Part shown: positions 6,276 to 12,196 of the stretch, one piece after another
Layout of the letters: every line of letters begins with the position of its first letter
How positions within the stretch are numbered: the first letter of the stretch is position 1
DNA from: Acidisphaera sp035272265
GTDB lineage: Bacteria; Pseudomonadota; Alphaproteobacteria; Acetobacterales; Acetobacteraceae
Assembly: GCA_035272265.1 (NCBI GenBank)
Contig: DATEQV010000376.1
Span: 1-12,196, forward strand
Length of the DNA: 12,196 nucleotides
Direction of reading: 5' to 3'
Made by a program: the position numbers and the translations under genes
Notes under the pieces: model-generated
Seen by the model: the letters and a program-made list of their open reading frames with translations, nothing else
Database searches by the model: none
Told to the model about the DNA's origin: nothing

Positions 6276-7691
6276 TTAGCGGCAGGCAGCAGCCTCCGCG
6301 ACCGCCTTGGGCAGGTGGTTGGGCAGATCCTCGGCGATCAGCCCGGGACCGGCGAGCGCGCCGCACCGCCCGTGCAGCCACACGCCCGCGCAGGCCGCGT
6401 CGAACGCCGCCATCCCCTGCGACAGCAGCCCGGCGATGATGCCGGACAGCACGTCGCCCGACCCCGCGGTGGCGAGGCTCGGCGGCGCGTCGCCGTTGAT
6501 GACCGCGCGCCCGTCCGGCGCGGCGACGATGGTGTCCGACCCTTTCAGCAGTACGACGCCGCCGACGCGGGCGGCGGCGGCGCGCACGGCGGCGACGCGA
6601 TCCTCGCCCGGCGGCCCGAACACGCGCGAGAACTCGCCGGCGTGCGGCGTCAGCACGGCGGCGCCGCACAGCGCATCCGGCTGGCCGGCGAAGGCGGTGA
6701 AGGTGTCCGCGTCGGCGACCACGCTGCGGGCCGCCGCGAGCAGTTGCGGCAGCGCGTCGGCGACGCCCTGTTTGCCCAGCCCGGGACCGCAGACCCAGAC
6801 GCGGCGGCGCTCGTCCTGCAGCAGCTCGGCGATGCCCGCATCCGAGACGATCGTCCCCGGCTCGCCGGCCCGGTAGATGTCGGCGCCGTGCGCCGCCGCG
6901 ATGGTCACCAGCCCGGCCCCGGCACGGCGCGCCGCCTCGGCCGCGAGACGGGCCGCCCCGGTCATCTTCGCGCCGCCCAGCACGGTGACGTGGCCGCGCG
7001 CGTATTTGTGCCCGGCGGCCTCCGGCGACGGGATGCGCCACAGCGCGGGACCGTTGGCGAAGGTGTCGGCCTGGACTCCGGCCAGCACGGAGGCCGGCAG
7101 CCCGATATCCGCCAGCACGCGCTCGCCGCACAGGTCGCGGCCGGGCAGCAGGAAATGCCCCGGCTTGCAGCGGAAGAAGGTCACGGTCAGTTCGGCCTGC
7201 GGCGCGTAGCCCCGCACCGCGCCGGTGGCGCCGTCCACCCCGCTCGGCACGTCGACGGCCACCAGCCGGGGCGCGGCCCGCAGCACGTCGGCGACCGCCG
7301 GCTCGACGTCGCGCGCCAGCCCCGCGCCGAACACGGCGTCGATCACCAGCTCGGCCCGGGCCGCGGCGTCGGCTCTGAACGCCGCCATCGGCCCGTGCCA
7401 GTCGGCGGCGGCCCAGGCGGCATCGGACCCCTCGCGCGGCAGCCCGAGTGCGGCGACGGCGACCGGCCAGCCCTGGTCGGCCAAGAGCCGAGCGGCGACA
7501 TAGCCGTCGCCGCCGTTATTGCCCGGGCCGCAGAGCACCAGCGTCCGGCACGGCCGCACGCGGGCGCGAACGGCGCGGGCCACGGCGAGCCCGGCATTGG
7601 CCATCAGCGTGCGCGACTTTACGCCATGCGCCGGCGAGAGGGCGTCGGCGCGGCCCATCTGCGCCGGGGTGAGCAGTTCGGGGACCATCAT
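6276..7691 (-). CDS. nnr: Bifunctional NAD(P)H-hydrate epimerase / ADP-dependent dehydratase
   Basis: A 471-residue metabolite-repair enzyme that converts damaged NAD(P)H hydrates back to NAD(P)H. The N-terminal YjeF_N half (about 1-215) epimerises R-NAD(P)HX to S-NAD(P)HX and shows LCGPGNNGGDGYVAARLL (53-70), VIDAVFGAG (116-124) and VAVDVPSGVDGATG (144-157). The C-terminal ribokinase-like half (about 225-471) is the dehydratase and shows GHVTVLGGAKMTGAA (233-247), LTPHAGEFSR (347-356), VLLKGSDTIV (380-389) and TAGSGDVLSGIIAGL (408-422), containing the catalytic Asp413. Both halves look complete, and the length is normal for bacterial Nnr. Two adjacent ATG codons occur; the first (7691) has AGGA 7 bases upstream. 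Repeat copy B ends about 10 bp upstream of the start, so any promoter must lie within or beyond that repeat. It leads the two-gene set with the E1-like enzyme. Confidence 0.95.
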   Translation of the reverse strand: MMVPELLTPAQMGRADALSPAHGVKSRTLMANAGLAVARAVRARVRPCRTLVLCGPGNNGGDGYVAARLLADQGWPVAVAALGLPREGSDAAWAAADWHGPMAAFRADAAARAELVIDAVFGAGLARDVEPAVADVLRAAPRLVAVDVPSGVDGATGAVRGYAPQAELTVTFFRCKPGHFLLPGRDLCGERVLADIGLPASVLAGVQADTFANGPALWRIPSPEAAGHKYARGHVTVLGGAKMTGAARLAAEAARRAGAGLVTIAAAHGADIYRAGEPGTIVSDAGIAELLQDERRRVWVCGPGLGKQGVADALPQLLAAARSVVADADTFTAFAGQPDALCGAAVLTPHAGEFSRVFGPPGEDRVAAVRAAAARVGGVVLLKGSDTIVAAPDGRAVINGDAPPSLATAGSGDVLSGIIAGLLSQGMAAFDAACAGVWLHGRCGALAGPGLIAEDLPNHLPKAVAEAAACR

Positions 7692-7700
7692 GGCGACATC

Positions 7701-7900
7701 CTAGAGCGGTCTCCCGGGGACCCTATCACCACGTCATGGCCCGCCCCCGGGCTGCGCCGGAGGCGCACCCGAGGACAGCCCCCGGCGGGCCATCCACGCC
7801 GTTCTTTCACGCGGCCGGCAAAGGCGTGGATGGTTCGCCTTCGCGGACCATGACGAGACCAAGGTGAGTGCGAGCACACTCAGGCTGAAACCGCTCCAGC
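7701..7900. repeat. Intergenic palindromic repeat, copy B (MITE- or BIME-like)
   Basis: A roughly 200-bp element between divergent nnr and parA. Its ends are inverted: left CTAGAGCGGTCTC (7701-7713) and right GAAACCGCTCCAG (7887-7899), 11 of 13 matching. Inside are an outer pair GTCATGG...CCATGAC (about 7733 and 7856), a GC-rich stem starting GGCCCGCCCCCGGGCTG (about 7739-7755) and pairing near 7777-7792, and a 9-bp stem ATCCACGCC...GGCGTGGAT. It has no coding capacity. The structure fits a non-autonomous mobile element or a composite REP element. Positions 7880-7900 match the tail of copy C at 20 of 21 bases. Confidence 0.72.
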
Positions 7901-7982
7901 CGAGCCGGCTTTGCGGCCGACGGCTGCCTATGCTGCACCGCGTCATGTAGGATCGGAACGGACCGATTCGGGAGCATTAAGG

Positions 7983-8612
7983 ATGGCCGTCATCATTACA
8001 GTCGCGCAGCAGAAGGGTGGCGCGGGCAAGACCACGCTGGCGGCGAACCTCGCCGCGGCACTCGCCGAGGACTCGCGCGTGGCGCTGCTGGACATCGACC
8101 CGCAGAAGACGCTCTCGCGCTGGCACACGCTGCGCAGCCAGAGCGGCAAGGCGCGCCCGATCGCCTTCAGCGACGCGTCGGGCTGGCGGCTCGGCTCGAC
8201 CTTGGACCGGATGGAGCGGGAGACCGACATCGTCTTGATCGACAGCCCGCCGCAGGTGGACAGCGACGCGCGCATCGCGGTGCGCAAGGCGGATCTGGTG
8301 CTGGTGCCGCTGCAGCCGAGCCCGCCCGACCTGTGGGCCGCCGAGGGCACCTGCAAGCTGGCCCGCGACGAAAAGCGGCCGATCGCGCTGCTGTTCAACC
8401 GGGCGACGGCGAAGTCCCGGCTGCGCGAGGGGCTTGCGCAGGAGATCGGCTCGCGCAACCTGCCGCTGCTCGCGGCGTCCCTGGGCAACCGCGCCGGCTT
8501 CGCCAACGCCTTCGCCGCCGGCCTCGGCGTGACGGAGGCGTCGCCGAAATCGCTCGCCGCCCAGGAGCTGCGCGCGCTGCTGGCGGAGATCAGGGAGATC
8601 ATCGGACGATGA
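7983..8612 (+). CDS. Orphan ParA/MinD-family ATPase
   Basis: A 209-residue P-loop ATPase of the ParA/MinD/Soj group. The deviant Walker A motif is KGGAGKTT (11-18), with both the signature Lys11 and Lys16. LLDIDPQ (35-41) follows, and Walker B is DIVLIDSPP (82-90). The VPLQPSPPDLWAAEG stretch is typical of short alphaproteobacterial ParA proteins, a group that also includes VirC1. It lacks the N-terminal DNA-binding extension of plasmid type Ia ParA. No parB-like gene or obvious parS site is in the window, so chromosome or plasmid partitioning is not shown; such orphans can position other complexes. The frame is open from 7911, but the start at 7983 follows GGGAG by 8 bases and begins directly with the beta-strand MAVIITVAQQ. 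Its stop overlaps the next gene by 4 bp (ATGA). Confidence 0.9.
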   Translation: MAVIITVAQQKGGAGKTTLAANLAAALAEDSRVALLDIDPQKTLSRWHTLRSQSGKARPIAFSDASGWRLGSTLDRMERETDIVLIDSPPQVDSDARIAVRKADLVLVPLQPSPPDLWAAEGTCKLARDEKRPIALLFNRATAKSRLREGLAQEIGSRNLPLLAASLGNRAGFANAFAAGLGVTEASPKSLAAQELRALLAEIREIIGR

Positions 8613-9082
8613 ACCTTGCGTGGGCCACTGTCGGCTGGGACCTCGTGTTGGCCCTGCACATCCTGTGCGTGGTGCTGTGGGTGGGCGGGATGTTCTTCGC
8701 CTACGCCGTGCTGCACCCGGCGCTGGCGGGGCTGGACGGGCCGCCCCGCGTCGCCCTGCAGGGCCGCGTGATGAAGCGGTTCTTCCTGATCGTCTGGCAC
8801 GCGATGCCGCTGGTGATCCTGAGCGGCTACGGGATGCTGTTCGGCCTGTATGGCGGGTTCGCCGGCGTGGCGTGGCCGATCCACGCGATGAACGGCCTGG
8901 GGTTGGTGATGGCCGCGATCTTCGTGGTGCTGTTCACCGGCCCGTGGCGCCGCTTTCGCGTCGCCGTACAGCCCGCGCGCGCTGCGGCCGCCGGCGGAGC
9001 GATCCGCCGCCTGATCGGCATCAACCTGCTGCTCGGCGTGCTGACGATCATCGTCGCCTGCCTTGCCCACTGGCCGATCTGA
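8609..9082 (+). CDS. CopD-family four-helix membrane protein
   Basis: A 157-residue integral membrane protein with four predicted helices (about residues 12-35, 58-80, 90-112 and 136-154). The first helix has ALHILCVVLWVGGMFFAYAV, a pattern typical of the CopD family and related small membrane proteins. His17, His36, His64, His92 and His154 lie within or at the edges of helices and could bind copper or heme. CopD proteins are linked to copper handling, but many homologues are uncharacterised, so function is uncertain. It has no soluble domain or signal peptide. The ATG overlaps the parA stop codon (ATGA), so translation is probably coupled. It ends 41 bp before the long palindrome at 9124-9228. 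Confidence 0.78.
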   Translation: MNLAWATVGWDLVLALHILCVVLWVGGMFFAYAVLHPALAGLDGPPRVALQGRVMKRFFLIVWHAMPLVILSGYGMLFGLYGGFAGVAWPIHAMNGLGLVMAAIFVVLFTGPWRRFRVAVQPARAAAAGGAIRRLIGINLLLGVLTIIVACLAHWPI

Positions 9083-9123
9083 ATTAAAGCCGCCATTCCG
9101 CTCACCTTTCGCCCACGTCACAC

Positions 9124-9228
9124 CGTCATCGCGAGGCGCGCAGCGGCGTGGCGATCCAGGGCCGCGCGGCAGGCGTTCCTCACGCGGCCCTGGATCGCCA
9201 CGCCGCCAAGAGGCGGCTCGCGATGACG
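9124..9228. repeat. Long palindrome between convergent genes; possible bidirectional terminator
   Basis: Two nested stems are visible. The outer 12-bp arms are CGTCATCGCGAG (9124-9135) and CTCGCGATGACG (9217-9228), both perfect. The inner 22-bp arms are at 9145-9166 and 9183-9204, also perfectly complementary, with a 16-base loop. It sits between the ends of the CopD-like gene and lepB, so it could end transcription from both sides, though no T-tract follows. The sequence resembles the 'GTCATTGCGAG' palindromes I recall from alphaproteobacterial intergenic regions. Confidence 0.8.
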
Positions 9229-9262
9229 AGTCGTCATGTACTGCCGCCGATCCGAGCGCAGC

Positions 9263-10177
9263 CTATCGGACCAGCGTGCCGATCCGGTCGCGGTCCGCCG
9301 ACCAATAGATGGTACGGATGCGACCGATGACGCTGCGGGCCGGGACGAACCCGACCTCCGGCCTGCGGCTGTCGAGACTGTTGTCGCGATTGTCGCCCAG
9401 CACGAACAGGGCGTCCTGCGGGACGTGGAATTCGTCCGTGTCGTCCAGCGGACCGTCGTCGCGCAGCTGGAGGATGGGGATGGTGTACGGCGCGGCGCTG
9501 CCGGGCAGCGTTTCCAGGTAGGCTTGGCCCCCGTCTTTCGTTCGCCCGCCCTCGATGGGGTGCCGCTCGACCTCCTGCCCGTTGATGGTGAGCCGCCCGT
9601 GCATGAACTGCACGGTCTCGCCGGGCAGGCCGACGACGCGCTTGAGATAAATCGTCGTCCCGTCACGCGGCAGGAGAAAGACGATCACGTCGCCGCGCGA
9701 CGGCAATCCAGCGCGTGGCCTGACGTCGGCCATCACATAGTCGCCCACCCGCAAGGTCGGCAGCATGCTTCCCGCCGGCACGTTGAACGCCCGCCAGCCG
9801 ATCGGCGCCGCCTCCACGATGCCGAGGCTGACCGCCATGTAGGCAACGAACGTGAACCACGTGGAGCGGTACCAGGGCCTCGCGGCGGCTCCGCCCGCGC
9901 GCCGCGTCCGCACGGCGGCGTCGACAGCGGCCCACACGCGAAAGAGGGTCACGCCGACAAAGATCGCGGCGACCACGCCGACCGCGACCGGGCCGGGATC
10001 GACATGCGTGAGGCCGAGCACGACGACTTCCTCAGCGAGCAGGGCGGCCAGGAGGACGACGCCGAGCCGCCACGCCTGCGCATGGACCTGCCCGAGTCCC
10101 GGCGCCCAGAGCGAGAGCAACGCGCTCCAGACCGCCCGTCCCCGGCTTCCCCTATGGAACGAGCCGTCCGGCTCCAT
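9263..10177 (-). CDS. lepB: Signal peptidase I with extended N-terminal membrane region
   Basis: A 304-residue type I signal peptidase that cleaves signal peptides of exported proteins at the periplasmic face of the inner membrane. Box B is VPAGSMLPTLRVGDYV, with the nucleophile Ser137. The general base Lys179 is in IYLKRVVGLPGE, and box E is GDNRDNSLDSR (261-271). The segment LSLWAPGLGQVHAQAWRLGVV and the hydrophobic stretches at about 36-56, 64-86 and 107-125 form an N-terminal membrane region longer than in minimal LepB; the last stretch precedes the catalytic Ser. The frame is open to 10369 through repeat copy C, but the start at 10177 follows GAGGG and gives a normal protein. No lepA, rnc or other usual lepB neighbours are present, so it may be a second, non-housekeeping copy; this is inference. 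Confidence 0.93.
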   Translation of the reverse strand: MEPDGSFHRGSRGRAVWSALLSLWAPGLGQVHAQAWRLGVVLLAALLAEEVVVLGLTHVDPGPVAVGVVAAIFVGVTLFRVWAAVDAAVRTRRAGGAAARPWYRSTWFTFVAYMAVSLGIVEAAPIGWRAFNVPAGSMLPTLRVGDYVMADVRPRAGLPSRGDVIVFLLPRDGTTIYLKRVVGLPGETVQFMHGRLTINGQEVERHPIEGGRTKDGGQAYLETLPGSAAPYTIPILQLRDDGPLDDTDEFHVPQDALFVLGDNRDNSLDSRRPEVGFVPARSVIGRIRTIYWSADRDRIGTLVR

Positions 10178-10204
10178 CACCGACCCTCGAGCGGTTGCCT
10201 GGTG

Positions 10205-10233
10205 AGTGTACGCATCTGGAGTTGACCCGTCAT
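10205..10233 (-). promoter_or_regulatory. Candidate lepB promoter
   Basis: On the minus strand, ATGACG (10233-10228) and TACACT (10210-10205) are separated by 17 bp and each matches the sigma70 consensus at 4 of 6 positions. The predicted start is about 20 bp before the lepB ATG. The -35 hexamer lies in the outer arm of repeat copy C, so the repeat may contribute to the promoter. This is a weak call by eye. Confidence 0.3.
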
Positions 10234-10367
10234 GGCCGGGCTTGGCCCGGCCATCCACGACTTCGGTAGCGCTGGAAAGCAAGAAAGTCGTGGATGGCCG
10301 GCACAAGGCCGGCCATGACGGTGGTTGAAGGGCTGCGCGATTCCAGTCAGGCTGGAACCGCTCCAGC
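10227..10367. repeat. Intergenic palindromic repeat, copy C
   Basis: Inverted arms of 36 bp (10227-10262 and 10286-10321) pair at 33 of 36 positions around a 23-base loop. Each arm contains its own smaller GGCCGG...CCGGCC palindrome. A tail at 10347-10367 matches copy B 7880-7900 at 20 of 21 bases and copy A 3322-3342 somewhat less well. The tail overlaps a small hairpin, TTCCAG...CTGGAA (10341-10357). It lies between the tandem acetyltransferase and lepB genes and could terminate transcription of the former. Confidence 0.78.
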
Positions 10368-10419
10368 AACTACCCGCGCCATCGAGCATCGCGCGCGACG
10401 ATGCCGGTCAAGACGCGCG

Positions 10420-12196
10420 CTATGCGGCCTCGGCCGGGGTCAGGTCCATCCGCGCCTCGATGACGTCCTGCTCGTACGGCAGCCGGTGCAGCTCGAAGCC
10501 GAGATGGCGGACGAAGGCGAGCATCGGCGCGTTGTCCGCCAGCACCTGGCCGACCACCGAATGGACGCCGTTGTCGCGCGCCCAGTCGATCAGCCCCTGC
10601 ATCAGGCGGCTGGCAATGCCGCGGCCTTTCATGTCCGGCTGCACGATGACGGCAAACTCGGCGGTGTCCGTGCCCTCGCCCTCGCGCACCAGCCGCGCCG
10701 CGCCGACCGTCTCGCCGTTCGCCTCGTTGACCGCGATCAGCGCCATCTCGCGGTCGTAGTCGACCTGCGTCAGCCGGGCCATCTGCTCGGCCGACAGCTC
10801 GCGCATCGCGGTGAAGAAGCGGTAGCGGATGTCCTCGGCCGACAGGCGCCGGAAGAACGCGCCGTGCGCCTCGGCGTCCTCCGGGCGGATCGGGCGCATC
10901 AGCAACGAGTCGCCGGCCGCGACCCAGCGGCGTTCCAGCTCCGCCGGATAGGGCGCGATCGCCAGCCGGCTCGCACGATCGCCGATCGGGCGCAGACGCA
11001 TCCACGCATCGGCGGCCGAGACGCCGTCGGCGTCGGCGAACAGCGGATTGATGTCCAGCTCGCCGATCTCGGGAAAATCCACGATCAGCTGGCTGACGCG
11101 GACCAGCGCCTCGGCGATGGCGTCCTCGTTCGCCGCTTCGCGGTCGCGCAGCGGGCCGAGCGTGGCGGCGACTGTCGTGCGCCTGATCAGGCCATGCGCG
11201 AGCGGCAGGTTCAACGGCGGCAGATCGACCGCGATGTCGTGCAGCACATCCGCCGCGGTGCCGCCGGCGCCGAACGCCAGCACCGGGCCGAACGTGGCGT
11301 CCGCGGTCAGCCGGATCAGCAGCTCGCGCGCGCGGCCGACCTGCTTCTGCACCAGGAAACGCGGCTGCTCGCCGTCGCCCGTCAGCCGTCCGAGCCGGGC
11401 TCGCAGGACGCGCGCCGCATCCGACACCTCCTCGGGCGTATGCAGGTCGAGCGCGAGCCCGCCGCGCCGCGTGCCCTGCCACAGCGACGTGCGCCGCAGC
11501 TTCACCACCACCGGGAACCCGAGCAGCGAGGCGGCATCCGCCGCATCCTCCGGTCCCCAGACGGTGCGGCCGGGCACCGACGGCAGGCCGTAGGCGCCGA
11601 GGACGGAAAGCGCCTCGTCCTGCGCCAGAGTGGACCGGCCCTCGGCGCGGACGCCGCGCAGGATACGGCGGACTTCCTCGCGATCGGGCGCGAGCGTCAG
11701 TACGGTGGACGGCGGCAGTTCGCGCATCGCCGCGCGGTTGCGTCGGTCCTGCACCAGATGCAGGAACCCGCGCACCGCCGCCTGCGGCGTCGAGAACGCC
11801 GGCACGCCCGCGTCGGTGAGCCGGTCGCGATGCACGCTGCCCGTCGTCTCGCCCATCGCGCACACCAGCAGCGGCACCTTCGACGTGGCATGGGCCGCGG
11901 CCAGCGCCTCCATCGCGGCGTCGTCGGACGAGCCGCTTGGCGCATGCACCACCAGCACGCCGCCGACCTTCTTGCTGGCGACCAGCATCGAGGCGACCTC
12001 GGCAAGCTGGATCGGATTCTCGATGCCCGCGTAAATCAGACCCGACAGGCCCATCATTTCGGTGTCCGGGACGGTCGCCGCCATCGCCTTGGCTTCGGCC
12101 TCGTCGAACGCGGCGAGCGGCAGGCCGCAGCGCACGGCCGCATCGGCCGCCAGACGGCCGGGGCCGAGCGCGTTGCCGACGATCGCGATCGTGTCG
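10420..12196 (-). CDS. Pat/PatZ-type protein-lysine acetyltransferase, 5' part beyond window
   Basis: About 592 C-terminal residues of a protein with NDP-forming acyl-CoA synthetase domains fused to a GNAT domain. The frame is open to the window edge (first residues DTIAIVGNALGPGRLAADAA), so the true start is outside. Taking the in-frame GTG at 12135 as residue 1, the CoA-ligase/flavodoxin-like part covers about 1-150, an ATP-grasp domain about 165-390 (ending GELDINPLF), and the GNAT domain about 415-560, with the acetyl-CoA loop in PDMKGRGIASRLM. Pat enzymes acetylate and inactivate acetyl-CoA synthetase and other AMP-forming ligases, linking carbon flux to acetyl-CoA levels. The ATP-grasp segment that normally reads close to SPDxxHKSDxGGV is instead LRRTSLWQGTRRGGLAL, so this domain probably has no ligase activity and may only sense a ligand. 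Family assignment is firm; the targets are unknown. Confidence 0.9.
   Translation of the reverse strand, partial: DTIAIVGNALGPGRLAADAAVRCGLPLAAFDEAEAKAMAATVPDTEMMGLSGLIYAGIENPIQLAEVASMLVASKKVGGVLVVHAPSGSSDDAAMEALAAAHATSKVPLLVCAMGETTGSVHRDRLTDAGVPAFSTPQAAVRGFLHLVQDRRNRAAMRELPPSTVLTLAPDREEVRRILRGVRAEGRSTLAQDEALSVLGAYGLPSVPGRTVWGPEDAADAASLLGFPVVVKLRRTSLWQGTRRGGLALDLHTPEEVSDAARVLRARLGRLTGDGEQPRFLVQKQVGRARELLIRLTADATFGPVLAFGAGGTAADVLHDIAVDLPPLNLPLAHGLIRRTTVAATLGPLRDREAANEDAIAEALVRVSQLIVDFPEIGELDINPLFADADGVSAADAWMRLRPIGDRASRLAIAPYPAELERRWVAAGDSLLMRPIRPEDAEAHGAFFRRLSAEDIRYRFFTAMRELSAEQMARLTQVDYDREMALIAVNEANGETVGAARLVREGEGTDTAEFAVIVQPDMKGRGIASRLMQGLIDWARDNGVHSVVGQVLADNAPMLAFVRHLGFELHRLPYEQDVIEARMDLTPAEAA

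Noticed and set aside
3419..6439. A 1006-codon plus-strand open frame
   Set aside because: It lies mostly opposite the E1-like gene and partly out of frame with the VOC gene. Its translation is Arg/Ala/Gly/His-rich with no domain, which is typical antisense openness in GC-rich DNA.
5991..7853. A 620-codon plus-strand open frame opposite nnr
   Set aside because: It has no recognisable domain and the low-complexity composition of a shadow frame, while nnr on the other strand has every family motif.
7701..7982. A parS site or centromere for the ParA
   Set aside because: The inverted repeats here belong to a family found also at 3269 and 10227, away from parA, and no ParB is present.
10178..10369. 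A longer N-terminus for LepB, starting at 10369
   Set aside because: The extra 64 residues are translated from repeat copy C and are not protein-like. The 10177 start has GAGGG upstream.
10370..11863. A 497-codon minus-strand frame overlapping the acetyltransferase
   Set aside because: It is an Arg/Ala/Gly-rich shifted frame of the same strand; the overlapping Pat frame carries clear GNAT and ATP-grasp motifs.
1..12196. CRISPR array, tRNA or rRNA genes
   Set aside because: I saw no regularly spaced direct repeats and no recognisable tRNA or rRNA sequence on either strand.

Overview
The window is GC-rich, tightly packed chromosomal DNA, most likely from an alphaproteobacterium (Hyphomicrobiales/Rhodospirillales type). 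The clues are a perfect match to the rhizobial FixK-box consensus, the 'GTCATGGCC...GGCCATGAC' and 'GTCATCGCGAG...' intergenic palindromes that I recall as common in Bradyrhizobium-like genomes, and an orphan ParA of the rhizobial type. The lineage is an inference. I see no tRNA, rRNA, CRISPR array or intact insertion sequence. The sequence looks like an ordinary chromosome with one unusual operon.

Region 1 (1-2977, minus strand) is a four-gene, closely spaced set. In transcription order it encodes a periplasmic monoheme cytochrome c, a fused heme-porin resembling the iron oxidase Cyc2, an exported single-Cache-domain protein, and a VIT1/CCC1-family Fe/Mn transporter cut by the window edge. 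A FixK/FNR-type box (3052-3065) lies upstream of the first gene. Together these suggest an oxygen-regulated outer-membrane electron-transfer or iron-handling module. This is the most interesting part of the window.

Region 2 (2978-3395) is a 418-bp divergent intergenic region. It holds the FixK-like box, small palindromes and repeat copy A. It leads rightward into a VOC/PhnB-like protein gene (3396-3878).

Region 3 (3890-7691, minus strand) is a two-gene set: the NAD(P)H-hydrate repair enzyme Nnr, followed after 10 bp by a homodimeric E1-type (AceE/MdeB-like) thiamine diphosphate enzyme. It converges on the VOC gene with only 11 bp between stop codons.

Region 4 (7692-9082) starts with repeat copy B in a divergent intergenic region. 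A plus-strand pair follows: an orphan ParA ATPase overlapping by 4 bp a four-helix CopD-like membrane protein.

Region 5 (9083-12196) holds a long, near-perfect palindrome between convergent genes, then minus-strand signal peptidase I (lepB) with an extra N-terminal membrane region. Repeat copy C follows upstream of lepB. The window ends with a protein-lysine acetyltransferase of the Pat/PatZ type (NDP-forming acyl-CoA synthetase domains plus a C-terminal GNAT domain), whose 5' part lies outside the window.
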